6,491 bases of DNA from QHBQ01 sp038230695 (GTDB taxonomy: Bacteria > Chloroflexota > Chloroflexia > QHBQ01), in assembly GCA_038230695.1 (NCBI GenBank), contig JBBRMT010000257.1, positions 1-6,491 of the forward strand. Reading direction: 5' to 3'. A program made the translations under genes and the position numbers. Shown here piece by piece: positions 1-4,866 of the stretch. The stretch's first letter is position 1, and every line of letters begins with the position of its first letter. The notes under the pieces were generated by a model, which saw only the letters and a list, made by a program, of their open reading frames with translations, did not search any database and was not told where the DNA came from.

Positions 1-391
1 AATGCTCGGTGAGTGTGCCGCTAATGTCATAACCTACCGCCCAAACATCGGTTGTTGATATTGCGGCTACACCGTAAAAAGCACCAGATGTATCGGGGTT
101 GGGAACAACGCCCCAGCTCGTACCATCCCAGTGTTCGGTGATGGTGCCGCTAATGCTATAGCCTACCGCCCAGACATCGGTTGCTGATACGACGGCCACT
201 CCATTTAGGCCGCTGCTCGATGGGTCGGGACTAGGGCTGGCTACCACACTCCATCCTGATGTACACGGACTAGGCGTAGGGGTATTGCTAGACCGACCGC
301 CTGTTGCCTGACTAGAGGTTGCCATTGCGATGCTGCGGAATAGGAGTAGGGTAAGGGTCGCGATGAAGAGCATGGTTGCCAACTTACGCAT
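1..391 (-). CDS. Secreted DVWAVGY-repeat protein, 5' part (3' end beyond window)
   Basis: Reading the minus strand from ATG at 391 gives 130 open codons that continue past the left edge. Residues 1-24 look like a signal peptide: MRK, a hydrophobic core, and an AMA|TSS cleavage candidate after residue 24. A Thr/Ser/Pro-rich stretch follows (about 25-46), then repeats of 43 residues. DVWAVGY occurs at 72-78 and again at 115-121, each followed by (S/D)ISGT(I/L)TEH, and WDGTSWGVVPNPD links the units. Such repeats are known from secreted proteins of Chloroflexota and actinobacteria and may form beta-propeller blades; substrate and function are unknown. An in-frame ATG at 400 would add three residues, but the AAAAGG at 401-406 abuts it and lies 9 nt from the ATG at 391, so I chose 391. 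Codon use is more A/T-rich (CTA, AGT, ACA) than in the DUF58, BatA and dnaA genes. It is transcribed divergently from them and is probably functionally separate. Confidence 0.8.
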   Translation of the reverse strand, partial: MRKLATMLFIATLTLLLFRSIAMATSSQATGGRSSNTPTPSPCTSGWSVVASPSPDPSSSGLNGVAVVSATDVWAVGYSISGTITEHWDGTSWGVVPNPDTSGAFYGVAAISTTDVWAVGYDISGTLTEH

Positions 392-452
392 GGTCTGCAT
401 CCTTTTGTGCCGCTTAATGAGCAGGGAACTCTCGCTTGCTGAATCTATGGTG

Positions 453-464
453 AATAATATTATT
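453..464. promoter_or_regulatory. 12-bp perfect palindrome at the expected start point; operator candidate
   Basis: AATAATATTATT is a perfect inverted repeat that ends at the predicted transcription start of the minus-strand promoter. A second, shorter inverted repeat, GATAT-T-ATATC (468-478), covers the -10 box itself. Placement suits a repressor site, but A/T-only palindromes arise easily in AT-rich promoters and no regulator is encoded nearby. Confidence 0.35.
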
Positions 465-470
465 GCTGAT

Positions 471-499
471 ATTATATCCGTATTAGGTTGGTACGTCAA
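471..499 (-). promoter_or_regulatory. Sigma-70-type promoter of the repeat-protein gene
   Basis: On the minus strand, TTGACG (499-494) is followed by a 17-bp spacer and a perfect TATAAT (476-471). This matches the housekeeping consensus at 11 of 12 positions. The expected start point is near 464, giving a leader of about 70 nt before the ATG at 391. It is the best-looking promoter in the window. Confidence 0.72.
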
Positions 500-540
500 T
501 AGAAGTTTACAGTTTGAACCTACCTACTCCTTGCCCTGTA

Positions 541-549
541 TGTTACAAT
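541..549 (+). promoter_or_regulatory. Weak extended -10 promoter candidate for the DUF58 gene
   Basis: TGTTACAAT has the TGn extension and a -10 hexamer with one mismatch to TATAAT. There is no good -35 at normal spacing; TTGAAC at 514-519 is 24 bp away. If used, the start would be near 556, leaving a leader of about 200 nt before the ATG at 755. Confidence 0.3.
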
Positions 550-660
550 GAAAGCAGTAATTCTTTTCGTTGCAGGGTATGGGCAAGTCCGGTACAAGCA
601 GCAGGGGAGAAAGCACGCGCTTGCAGTCAGCACAGTCGCGCTGCATCATTCTCCCCCAAA

Positions 661-673
661 CCCCCGCTGGGGG
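661..673. repeat. C-rich hairpin in the DUF58 gene leader
   Basis: CCCCC-GCT-GGGGG can form a 5-bp stem with a 3-nt loop. It is flanked by another C5 run (653-657) and by GGGG (685-688), so a larger nested structure is possible. No T-run follows, so it does not look like an intrinsic terminator. The style resembles short interspersed C-rich palindromes. Confidence 0.35.
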
Positions 674-722
674 CTTAGATTGAGGGGAATGGGCGAACAC
701 AACCCACCTCTACAACCATTTT

Positions 723-743
723 CTACCTTTTACCTTCTACCTT
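723..743. repeat. Three tandem 7-bp units (YTACCTT) abutting the DUF58 gene ribosome binding site
   Basis: CTACCTT, TTACCTT and CTACCTT follow each other with no gap, ending one base before the CAGGAA Shine-Dalgarno region. The tract is strongly pyrimidine-rich on the coding strand. It may be simple repeat expansion, or it may keep the start site unstructured. Confidence 0.45.
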
Positions 744-744
744 C

Positions 745-749
745 AGGAA
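745..749 (+). promoter_or_regulatory. Ribosome binding site deciding the DUF58 start
   Basis: AGGAA lies 5 nt before the ATG at 755. The frame stays open upstream to an ATG at 548, but that stretch encodes no conserved sequence and crosses the C-rich hairpin and the 7-bp repeats, so 755 is the better start. Confidence 0.65.
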
Positions 750-754
750 TCATT

Positions 755-1693
755 ATGGACCACACCCTCTGGGACGAAGCGTTCCTGCACAAGATTGAGC
801 AACTCAGCCTGGTGAGCAGGCGACGGCGGATGGGGCGGTTGGCCGGGGAGCGGCGCAGCCCCAAGCGTGGCTCGTCGGTGGAGTTCGCCGATTACCGCAA
901 CTACACCGCTGGCGATGACCTGCGCCAACTGGACTGGAACATCTACGCCCGCCTCGAAAAGCTGTTCGTCAAGCTGTTCGAGGAGGAGGAAGATCTTACC
1001 GTCCACGTGCTGCTCGATGCCAGCCGCTCGATGGACTGGGACGGTCTCACTGCCGCGCAGGCCCTCGGTGGCTCCGGTGCGCCGGTGCTGCACACTGGCG
1101 GCAAGTTCCGCTATGCGCGGCGGGTGGCGGCGGCCTTCGGCTACATCGCGCTGTCCAGCCTCGACCGCGTCTGGTTGGGCGCGATGCAAGGCAATGGGGT
1201 GCAGCGGCTAGGGCCACTGCGCGGACGCAACCACGCCCTGGGGATGCTGCACTTCCTCGAAAAGCTAAAGGCCGAGGGCGATACCGACCTCAGCGCCGCG
1301 CTACGCAGCTATCTGGTGCGCCAGCGGCAGCCCGGCCTATGCTATGTGATCAGCGATATGCTCAGTCCCGGCGGTTCGCTCGACGGCTTGCGGGCGTTGC
1401 AAAGCGCGGGCTACGAGGTTAACCTTATCCACGTCCTCGACCCCGCCGAGGTCAACCCCCTGCTGGCCCTCAGCGGCGACCTGCGCCTGCGCGATGTCGA
1501 AACCGGCGAGGAGGAGGAGGTCAGCATTGACCCAAGCACGGTGGGCATCTACGAGGAGAAATACAAGGTCTGGCAGCAGGCCATCGCCAGCTTCTGCCTG
1601 CAACGCAGCATCCCCTACATCCTGGCAACCACCGACCTGCCGTTCGAGGATCTAATCCTGCACTACCTGCGGCGGCGAGGGATGCTGGCGTGA
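755..1693 (+). CDS. DUF58 domain protein with VWA-like fold
   Basis: This is a 312-residue DUF58 family protein (Pfam PF01882). The family signature is intact at about residues 38-93: RGSSVEFADYRNYTAGDD, then LRQLDWNIYARLEKLFVK, then an acidic EEEED and the VWA strand LLDASRSM. The metal-ion-dependent adhesion site looks complete: D88-S90-S92, T177 in GDTDLS, and D201 in VISDML. After the MIDAS loop there is an insertion of about 20 residues (94-115, Gly/Ala-rich) that seems longer than in most family members. No membrane segment or signal peptide is seen, so it is probably cytoplasmic. DUF58 proteins usually sit beside a MoxR AAA+ ATPase and BatA-type VWA proteins and are thought to help assemble or activate target complexes. 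Here a BatA-like gene follows after 404 bp, but no MoxR is in the window. The family call is firm; the specific role is unknown. Confidence 0.92.
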   Translation: MDHTLWDEAFLHKIEQLSLVSRRRRMGRLAGERRSPKRGSSVEFADYRNYTAGDDLRQLDWNIYARLEKLFVKLFEEEEDLTVHVLLDASRSMDWDGLTAAQALGGSGAPVLHTGGKFRYARRVAAAFGYIALSSLDRVWLGAMQGNGVQRLGPLRGRNHALGMLHFLEKLKAEGDTDLSAALRSYLVRQRQPGLCYVISDMLSPGGSLDGLRALQSAGYEVNLIHVLDPAEVNPLLALSGDLRLRDVETGEEEEVSIDPSTVGIYEEKYKVWQQAIASFCLQRSIPYILATTDLPFEDLILHYLRRRGMLA

Positions 1694-1899
1694 TGCTGAT
1701 GAGAGACAAACATCTTGATGCGAAAGCCATCAGCAAATTGGCTTCATCCGGTGAAGGTGACGAGCTTGAGTTCAAGTTGGAGACCGAAAACCAACCGGAC
1801 ATTGGTGAGCATCCGTGCATTGGTAAATCTGTCTCTAATGGACCGAACTGGGAAGGCAAGGCAAACAGTTTATCTAATGAGGCCATACCATCTCTCTAA
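1690..1899 (+). other. Doubtful 69-codon ORF, possible AlbA_2-like N-terminal remnant
   Basis: The frame starts with a GTG at 1690 that overlaps the DUF58 stop by 4 nt (GTGA); ATGs follow at 1693 and 1699. It ends at TAA 1897-1899. The stretch KLASSGEGDELEFKLE resembles the beginning of AlbA_2/Schlafen-type domains, where a Gly-Glu and a Glu-Phe-Lys motif are typical. The rest does not continue that domain, so it could be a decayed remnant or chance. Against a real gene: no clear Shine-Dalgarno sequence, small size, and overlap with copies of the TGATGCGA-type repeat (1697-1704, 1716-1723) and of CATCAGCAAA (1728-1737). I would not annotate it as a protein without homologs. Confidence 0.2.
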
Positions 1900-2077
1900 T
1901 ACGGGGCAAGATGATGCGATTTGATGCGATTTGATGCGATTTGATAAGATTCGATGAGATTATGAGGCTAGCTGCATCATCAGCAAAGAGTAATATGATG
2001 AGATTCTGCAGGAGTAAAGCTAAATCGTATCATCAGCAAAGAGCGAAATGATGCGAAATGATGCGATTATGATGGGA
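1697..2077 (+). repeat. Array of TGATGCGA-like 8-mers, partly at 10-bp period
   Basis: Exact TGATGCGA occurs at 1716, 1912, 1922, 1932, 2049 and 2059 (first base of each). One- or two-mismatch forms start at 1697 and 1996 (TGATGAGA), 1942 (TGATAAGA), 1952 (CGATGAGA) and 2070 (TGATGGGA). The five copies from 1912 to 1959 are spaced by exactly 10 bp, and those at 2049, 2059 and 2070 by 10 and 11 bp, so they lie on the same face of the helix. CATCAGCAAA recurs at 1728, 1978 and 2031. The array fills most of the space between the DUF58 and BatA-like genes. It could be a protein-binding array, a recently expanded simple repeat, or a leader RNA element. No CRISPR-like spacers are present. Confidence 0.7.
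1976..2043 (+). repeat. 15-bp direct repeat pair ATCATCAGCAAAGAG
   Basis: The 15-mer is identical at 1976-1990 and 2029-2043, 53 bp apart, and each copy is followed by a related AATATGATG or AAATGATGCG tract. This suggests a duplication of a longer unit that includes the TGATGCGA-type motif. Confidence 0.65.
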
Positions 2078-2097
2078 TAAGCTAGAAGGGAAGTCTC

Positions 2098-4038
2098 ATG
2101 GGCGCTCTTAACCCGCTGGCGTTGCTGTTGTTGGCGTTGGCCTTGCCGATTATCGTGCTGTATATGCTGCGCCTGCGCCGCCGCGAAGTGGTGGTCAGCA
2201 GCCGAATGTTGTGGACGCGCATCCTGCAAGACAAGCAGGCCAACGCGCCCTGGCAACGCTTGCAGCGCAATCTCCTGCTCGTGCTACAGCTCGTGCTGCT
2301 GGCGCTGCTGGTGTTCGCCCTGGCCCGCCCCTTCGTCGAGGTGGCAACGGCGGCGCGGGGCAACATCATCGTGCTGCTCGATAGCTCGGCCAGTATGCAG
2401 GCCACCGACGTGCCGCCCAACCGCTTCGCCGCCGCCAAACAGCAGATCTCCGACATCATAGATAGCATGGGCGCGGGCGACCGCATGACCTTGATCAGTG
2501 TTGCTAGCAGCAGCCGCGTGCTGGTAAACGCCGCCGAGGACAAGGCTGCGCTGCACGCCGCCCTCAGCAACGCGACTATCAGCAATGGCAGCACCAACAT
2601 GGCCGATGGCCTGCGCCTGGCCGCCAGTGTGGCCCGACAGGCGCAGGATAGCGCCGTGGTCATCGTCAGCGATGGCGCGGTGGGCGACCTCAGCAAGTTG
2701 CCGCCGCTGCAGGCCACAGTGCGCTACATCCCTGTCGGTGACGGCAGTGGCAGCGACAACAATCAGGCCATCACTGCGCTGGCGGTGCGCGACGGCCCCA
2801 ACGGGCCGGAGGCTCTGGTCAGCGTCGCCAATTTTGCCAGCATCAGCGCCAGCGGCATCCTCACCGTCAGTGTGGATGGGCAATTGTGGGCCTCGAAGCA
2901 GCTGCAGCTAGCAGCGGGCCAGCGCAGCAGCGTTACGGTTGACCAACTGCCGCGCACCGCCCAGATCGTCACCGCCCGCATCGTCACCAAAGACAACCTT
3001 GCCGCCGACGACGTTGCCTACGCCCTACGCACCAACGCCAAACCCTCAAAGGCGCTGCTGATCAGCGATGGCAATATTTTCATCGAGAAGGCGATGGCCC
3101 TGCTGCCCAATATCCAGCTTGATACAGTCAAACCCGCCGACTTCCATAGCGCCGACGGCTACGACCTGGTTATCTACGATGGCGGTGTACCGGTATTTCC
3201 CGCCAACATCAATACCAGCCTGCTGATTATCAACCCTGCCCCATCGCTCACCCCTCCCAACCCCCAGGGTGAAGCCGAGGCCAGGGCCGCCGCTGCCTTC
3301 AATGTCAAGGGCAGGCTCGACTTCCCCCAGGTGGGCGCGGTGCAGGTCAACGACCCGATTATGCGCTACGTTGACCTCAGCACCGTGCTGATATCCACTG
3401 CCCGCAAGATGCTGCTGCCCGACTGGGGCAAGCCGCTGGTACTCGACCGCGATGGCAACCCGCTTATCTTCGCAGGCAACCTGGAGGGGCGGCGCATCGG
3501 CGTGTTCACCTTCGATTTGCATAACTCCACCATGCCGCTACTGGTCGCCTACCCGGTGCTGATCAGCAACATGGTTGGCTACCTGACTGCCAGCCAGAAC
3601 GCGGGCGCGGACTTGCCCCCCAGCCTCAACCCCGGCGAACCGATTAGTGTGCCGCTGCAGCCCGATGCCAACCGCGCCACCCTGACCCCCCCCGACGGCA
3701 GCAGTGTGGATCTGCTCCTCAGCGGCAACCAGGCAGTCTATGCTGACACCAATGCCACTGGCGTATACGCGGTGCAGCAGTTTGGCAGCAATGGGGCGCT
3801 CGGCCAGCCCTCGCTCTATACCGTCAACCTGTTCGATGAGCAGGAGTCGAACATCAAGCCGCAGTCCACCCTCAGCATCGCTGGGCAAGCCGCCAGCGCA
3901 AGCAGCAGCGCGACCAGCGAACGCGAGTTCTGGCCGTTGATTATCATCGCCGCGCTATTGCTAGCTATCGTGGAGTGGTGGATCTACTTCAGGGGCCGCC
4001 GCCTGCCCCGCCTCGGTCGCTCTACATCCCCCAGCTAA
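2098..4038 (+). CDS. BatA-type membrane protein with VWA domain
   Basis: This is a 646-residue protein with the BatA (aerotolerance regulator N-terminal) layout. Two N-terminal membrane segments (about 7-24 and 59-76) flank an Arg-rich loop; the second ends in the typical LARPF. A VWA domain follows from about 88 to 215 with a complete MIDAS: D95-S97-S99, T166 in NGSTNMADG, and D192 in VIVSDG. Next come beta-rich sequence, a segment starting near 318 (KALLISDGN) that may be a glutamine-amidotransferase-like fold, and further Ig-like sequence. A third membrane segment lies at about 612-631, with a basic tail (RGRRLPRLGR). The positive-inside rule places the VWA and middle region outside the cytoplasm. 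AAGGGAAG lies 5-6 nt before the ATG. The protein probably works with the upstream DUF58 protein; a MoxR partner is missing here. A C-rich palindromic stretch at 3248-3272 may be an in-frame insertion. It is longer than classic BatA (about 330 residues). Confidence 0.9.
   Translation: MGALNPLALLLLALALPIIVLYMLRLRRREVVVSSRMLWTRILQDKQANAPWQRLQRNLLLVLQLVLLALLVFALARPFVEVATAARGNIIVLLDSSASMQATDVPPNRFAAAKQQISDIIDSMGAGDRMTLISVASSSRVLVNAAEDKAALHAALSNATISNGSTNMADGLRLAASVARQAQDSAVVIVSDGAVGDLSKLPPLQATVRYIPVGDGSGSDNNQAITALAVRDGPNGPEALVSVANFASISASGILTVSVDGQLWASKQLQLAAGQRSSVTVDQLPRTAQIVTARIVTKDNLAADDVAYALRTNAKPSKALLISDGNIFIEKAMALLPNIQLDTVKPADFHSADGYDLVIYDGGVPVFPANINTSLLIINPAPSLTPPNPQGEAEARAAAAFNVKGRLDFPQVGAVQVNDPIMRYVDLSTVLISTARKMLLPDWGKPLVLDRDGNPLIFAGNLEGRRIGVFTFDLHNSTMPLLVAYPVLISNMVGYLTASQNAGADLPPSLNPGEPISVPLQPDANRATLTPPDGSSVDLLLSGNQAVYADTNATGVYAVQQFGSNGALGQPSLYTVNLFDEQESNIKPQSTLSIAGQAASASSSATSEREFWPLIIIAALLLAIVEWWIYFRGRRLPRLGRSTSPS
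3248..3272. repeat. C-rich palindromic element inside the BatA-like gene
   Basis: TCACCC (3248-3253) and GGGTGA (3267-3272) are exact inverted arms around a C-rich loop (CTCCCAACCCCC). It encodes the Pro-rich SLTPPNPQGE, which fits poorly with the flanking beta-rich sequence. The loop resembles the C-rich hairpin at 653-673, which suggests a shared short interspersed repeat inserted in frame. The evidence is compositional only. Confidence 0.35.
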
Positions 4039-4157
4039 TCACTATCTTTGCACTATAAAAACAGCAAGGTGGGATAATTGAGAGTGGCTGCAGCACATTG
4101 GGGCGGTGGGTTCAGCCCATAGAGGTGCAACATCTTTTTATTTTGATGCTTATGGGT

Positions 4158-4172
4158 GGGCGCAACTCGCCC
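4158..4172. repeat. GGGCG/CGCCC hairpin between the BatA-like gene and the origin
   Basis: A 5-bp GC stem with loop CAACT lies 120 bp after the BatA-like stop. There is no T-run after it; the nearest T-run (4134-4139) lies before it. It could be a short interspersed palindrome or a weak terminator. No convincing intrinsic terminator is seen after this gene; TGGG-TTCAG-CCCA at 4107-4119 is another weak candidate. Confidence 0.3.
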
Positions 4173-4181
4173 TTACATTCA

Positions 4182-4217
4182 CACTAATCACCAAGCACTA
4201 ATCACTACCCACTACCC
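4182..4217. repeat. Short direct repeats flanking the origin (CACTAATCAC, ACTACCC)
   Basis: CACTAATCAC occurs at 4182-4191 and 4196-4205, followed by ACTACCC twice (4204-4210, 4211-4217). A third CTAATCACTA spans the BatA-like stop codon at 4035-4044. These sit just left of the first DnaA boxes. They may be simple intergenic repeats rather than functional iterons. Confidence 0.45.
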
Positions 4218-4234
4218 ACGGCAATTCCCACGCT

Positions 4235-4254
4235 GTATCCACCTGTTATCCACA
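4235..4254 (+). promoter_or_regulatory. DnaA box pair, 11 bp apart
   Basis: GTATCCACC (4235-4243, two end mismatches) and perfect TTATCCACA (4246-4254) lie in the same orientation, one helical turn apart, as expected for cooperative DnaA binding. Confidence 0.72.
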
Positions 4255-4312
4255 TCGCCATAGGAGTAGCTCAGGCACGGATATAGGGGCAGGAGGGCCT
4301 CTTTTCCCCAGT

Positions 4313-4332
4313 TTATACACCATTGTGGATAA
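4313..4332. promoter_or_regulatory. Inverted DnaA box pair
   Basis: TTATACACC (4313-4321, plus, two mismatches) faces the perfect TGTGGATAA (4324-4332, minus-strand TTATCCACA) with 2 bp between them. TTTTCCACC at 4338-4346 is a further weak copy. Confidence 0.72.
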
Positions 4333-4400
4333 CTGCTTTTTCCACCATGTCGCCCGATGGTTGCCTTTTGCGGCTCCATCAAGGAGATAAACGCCCATTG

Positions 4401-4429
4401 TTATGCACTTTTTTCACCACTTATGCACC
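4401..4429 (+). promoter_or_regulatory. Two TTATGCAC DnaA boxes, 20 bp apart
   Basis: TTATGCACT (4401-4409) and TTATGCACC (4421-4429) share eight bases and orientation. A G at position 5 is tolerated in the TTATNCACA consensus; only the last base departs from it. They stand immediately left of the AT-rich segment. Confidence 0.62.
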
Positions 4430-4440
4430 GCAGCGGTGGA

Positions 4441-4471
4441 TTTGTTACTAATTTTATCTTTGTTGCTAATA
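4441..4471. other. Candidate DNA unwinding element with 18-bp direct repeat
   Basis: This stretch is about 80% A+T. TTTGTTACTAAT (4441-4452) and TTTGTTGCTAAT (4459-4470) match at 11 of 12 positions with an 18-bp period. It is preceded by a DnaA box (4421-4429) and a GC-rich 10-mer (4430-4439). That order of box, GC cluster and AT-rich repeats resembles the basal unwinding arrangement described in other bacteria. Confidence 0.5.
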
Positions 4472-4538
4472 CCGTATCTTGGGTCTGATAACGGTTGGCG
4501 ACCCAAGTGGCTCAATATGTTGTGGCAAAAGCCGTTAT

Positions 4539-4562
4539 TTATGCACAACTGATTGTGGAAAA
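4539..4562. promoter_or_regulatory. DnaA boxes on the dnaA side of the unwinding element
   Basis: TTATGCACA (4539-4547, plus) matches TTATNCACA fully. TGTGGAAAA (4554-4562) is a minus-strand box with one mismatch. The two face each other with 6 bp between them, to the right of the AT-rich segment. TGTGGCAAA at 4521-4529 is weaker. Confidence 0.62.
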
Positions 4563-4676
4563 GTGGAAAAGTTTTAACCACCATCCGGGCAGCTATGTAG
4601 CGGCAAAGATAGAGAGTCAAGAAGCGAATCAGTTTTGGTTATAAACAAATGTTATGGAAATTGGTGTCCCTACCCC

Positions 4677-4705
4677 TTGCAAAACCGCTATGCTAGTGTT
4701 ATCAT
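4677..4705 (+). promoter_or_regulatory. dnaA promoter with extended -10
   Basis: TTGCAA (4677-4682) is separated by 17 bp from TATCAT (4700-4705), which is preceded by TGT to give an extended -10. The expected start is near 4712. The DnaA boxes lie 115 bp or more upstream, so autoregulation by DnaA is plausible but not shown by an overlapping box. Confidence 0.6.
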
Positions 4706-4711
4706 CCTATA

Positions 4712-4866
4712 CACTTTCGCCGGTGCGTACCGGAGTAGCAGATTTAGCAGGCGCAACAATAAAGCTGCTGGGTTGTGGGGCCGAAGGACAGCAGTTTGTT
4801 GTTTGTAGGGGCAAGCTGAGGTTTGCTCTTTGCCGATATATTCTCACGGCGGGCAGGGAGGGCGCG
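4712..4866 (+). other. dnaA leader, about 155 nt, with possible hairpins
   Basis: From the predicted start to the ATG there is no supported gene. Possible stems are CCGGT/ACCGG (4720-4724 with 4729-4733, 4-nt loop) and CTGCTG/CAGCAG (4765-4770 with 4789-4794). No T-run or known riboswitch motif is recognised. AGGGAGGG at 4855-4862 is the ribosome binding site, 4 nt before the ATG. Confidence 0.35.

Larger units (their letters stand above)
4230..4570. other. oriC: Probable chromosomal origin of replication (oriC)
   Basis: This non-coding stretch directly upstream of dnaA holds a cluster of DnaA boxes in both orientations: perfect TTATCCACA at 4246-4254 (plus) and 4324-4332 (minus), and TTATGCACA at 4539-4547. 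One- or two-mismatch copies lie at 4235, 4313, 4338, 4401, 4421 and 4554. An AT-rich segment (4441-4471) sits between box groups. Such clusters beside dnaA mark the origin in many bacteria. The exact borders are my estimate; weaker sites such as TTATAAACA at 4639-4647 may extend it. No coding signal is seen from 4039 to 4866. Confidence 0.82.

Noticed and set aside
330..551. Plus-strand open frame of 73 codons
   Set aside because: It overlaps the real minus-strand gene, its promoter and its palindrome, and its translation has no recognisable features.
548..754. Upstream extension of the DUF58 gene to ATG 548
   Set aside because: The extra 69 residues show no family similarity, have no Shine-Dalgarno sequence and cross a hairpin and a simple repeat; AGGAA before 755 fits better.
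1911..2077. CRISPR array
   Set aside because: Repeat units are 8-10 bp with no spacers of 25-45 bp and no cas genes nearby.
2082..3888. Minus-strand open frames opposite the BatA-like gene
   Set aside because: Antisense shadows of a well-supported membrane VWA gene; no ribosome binding sites or domains were seen.
4105..4122. tRNA T-arm-like GGGTTCAGCCC
   Set aside because: No acceptor, D or anticodon arms can be found around it.
4101..4140. Intrinsic terminator after the BatA-like gene
   Set aside because: The TGGG/CCCA stem is only 4 bp and the T-run lies about 15 nt away, so it is not convincing.
4723..4866. GTG 4723 as an alternative dnaA start
   Set aside because: The added residues do not resemble a DnaA N-terminus, while ATG 4867 begins a typical domain I and has AGGGAGGG 4 nt upstream.
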